Origin: Candidatus Poseidonia alphae
Lineage (GTDB): Archaea > Thermoplasmatota > Poseidoniia > Poseidoniales > Poseidoniaceae
Assembly (NCBI GenBank): GCA_002505405.1
Contig: DAVD01000009.1
Location: 1-13,819, forward strand
Direction: 5' to 3'
Length of the DNA stretch: 13,819 nucleotides
The position numbers were made by a program, and so were the translations under genes. Shown here in pieces: positions 13,110-13,819 of the stretch. The notes under the pieces were generated by a model. The model worked only from the letters and a program-made list of their open reading frames with translations. It was not told the origin of the DNA and ran no database searches. Position 1 is the first letter of the stretch. Each line of letters opens with the position of its first letter.

Positions 13110-13819
13110 ATGTTCACCGGCACGATTGAATCACAAAGTCACGAAGGTGGCCTGCTTGTTCGCTTTGAGGGTTCGTCCCCATCACTTGACGCAATTCTCG
13201 TTCTCGCAGAGAACGGAACATATGTCGGAAAAGTGGACGGAGTCTTGGGTTCAACCAATCAACCAATGGCCCACATCGGCCACATTGACCGTGAACTCAA
13301 ACTTGACGACCTCTTGGGCTCTCATGTGACCATTCGCGCCAAAAAACCACGGCAAGACCGTGAAAAGTTCCGCCGAGATTCTCGGGACTCAAGAGACCGC
13401 TCCGGTGGTAACGACCGTAGAAACGATTCACAACGGGATCATCGAGGCGACCGTGGCGACCGTGGCGACAGGAGAGAACAACGCTCTTCATTCAACGATA
13501 ACGACTGGACATGCCCAGAATGTAAAAATTCTAACTTTGCCTTCCGCCAGGCGTGCAACCGATGTGAAGCACCCCGTCCTGGTGGCGGTGGAGGTTCCCG
13601 TGACAACGGCGGTCGTTCAGACCGACGACCACAACGAGATGGTGGACGTTACGAGCAACGTGGCGGAAACAACCGGCAAGAAATCTACAACGATAACGAC
13701 TGGACATGCAGAGAATGCAACAACTCGAATTTCGCATTCCGACAAGCCTGTAACCGATGTGAAGCACCTCGCCCTGGCGGCGGTGGAGGTCGATCTGGCG
13801 GAGGCCGAGGTGGAGACCG
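13110..13819 (+). CDS. gar1: Gar1-like domain fused to RanBP2-type zinc fingers (3' partial)
   Basis: 236 residues are visible and the frame is open at the window edge. Residues 1-78 match the archaeal Gar1 core of the H/ACA pseudouridylation particle: GLLVRFEGSSPSLDAIL, then GTYVGKVDGVLGSTNQPMAH (compare FVGIVKDVFGPV...PYV), then LLGSHVTIRAKK. Gar1 binds Cbf5 and helps guide RNA and substrate turnover. Residues 80-128 are an Arg/Asp/Gly linker with RGD repeats. Two C-x2-C-x10-C-x2-C fingers follow (C135, C138, C149, C152 and C200, C203, C214, C217), each preceded by DW and containing the N and R residues usual for RanBP2 fingers that bind single-stranded RNA. Each ends in PRPGGGGG, with an RGG-like spacer between. 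The ATG has GGGGAG 3 nt before it; an in-frame TTG at 13095 is less likely. Domain calls are good; the role of the fusion is inferred. Confidence 0.78.
   Translation, partial: MFTGTIESQSHEGGLLVRFEGSSPSLDAILVLAENGTYVGKVDGVLGSTNQPMAHIGHIDRELKLDDLLGSHVTIRAKKPRQDREKFRRDSRDSRDRSGGNDRRNDSQRDHRGDRGDRGDRREQRSSFNDNDWTCPECKNSNFAFRQACNRCEAPRPGGGGGSRDNGGRSDRRPQRDGGRYEQRGGNNRQEIYNDNDWTCRECNNSNFAFRQACNRCEAPRPGGGGGRSGGGRGGD
13493..13819 (+). repeat. 195-bp in-frame duplication of the zinc-finger module
   Basis: The 22 bases at 13493-13514 recur exactly at 13688-13709, an offset of 195 bp (65 codons). The two finger-coding segments (13494-13595 and 13689-13790) encode 34-residue blocks that differ at only two positions (P/R and K/N) yet carry many silent differences. 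That means the protein sequence is under selection and the duplication is not fresh. A further copy may lie past the window edge. A smaller 9-bp repeat (GGCGACCGT, 13446-13469) encodes the RGD run. Confidence 0.8.

Noticed and set aside
13021..13329. 102-codon plus-strand frame between the surface protein and Gar1 genes
   Set aside because: Overlaps both genes in another frame; the Gar1 frame has clear homology and the other does not.
1..13819. CRISPR arrays, insertion sequences, tRNA or rRNA genes
   Set aside because: No regularly spaced short repeats, no transposase-like ORF with terminal inverted repeats, and no cloverleaf or rRNA-like sequence noticed on either strand by eye.

Overview
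The window reads as chromosomal DNA of an uncultured archaeon. The best guess is a marine Euryarchaeon of the Poseidoniales (Marine Group II) type. Reasons: an H/ACA-type Gar1 domain, a RadA/RadB-like RecA-fold ATPase, a divergent archaeal family B DNA polymerase, winged-helix regulators, few clear Shine-Dalgarno sites with TATA-like elements about 30 nt before several starts, a secreted protein with a C-terminal hydrophobic anchor plus Arg cluster, and short gaps with frequent start/stop overlaps. This placement is inference; no rRNA or tRNA is present. No stretch above 300 bases lacks a gene.

Layout. (1) 1-808: a ChrR-type cupin (minus) divergent from a winged-helix regulator (plus), with a GC-rich operator-like inverted repeat in the 40-bp gap. 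(2) 876-2342: a compact, AT-rich set of four small helical or membrane proteins of unknown function, preceded by a perfect palindrome overlapping a TATA-like sequence. Two of the four are under 60 residues. (3) 2400-3101: a cofactor-dependent phosphoglycerate mutase with an internal insertion. (4) 3189-7071: a DNA-repair-like block. A RecA-fold ATPase converges on, and overlaps by 17 nt, a PolB2-like DNA polymerase with altered catalytic motifs. The polymerase lies 4 nt behind an 85-aa helical protein. Divergent from that pair is a single-domain O6-alkylguanine-DNA alkyltransferase. (5) 7213-9152: two unrelated minus-strand membrane proteins. (6) 9223-13061: an ABC ATPase, an ABC-2 permease overlapping it by 8 nt, and a 647-aa secreted, C-terminally anchored surface protein. 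(7) 13110-end: a Gar1-like domain joined to an Arg/Gly-rich linker and two RanBP2-type zinc fingers, cut by the window edge.

The most interesting proposal is that region 4 is a damage-tolerance cassette. A RecA-family ATPase without the usual catalytic Glu, a polymerase with degenerate motif C and no recognisable proofreading site, and a small partner protein parallel in logic (not homology) the bacterial ImuA/ImuB/DnaE2 mutasome, with a direct-reversal alkyltransferase alongside. The second is the Gar1-zinc-finger fusion, which would give a pseudouridylation-complex subunit its own single-stranded-RNA-binding fingers and RGG-like tail, echoing the Gly/Arg-rich flanks of eukaryotic Gar1.
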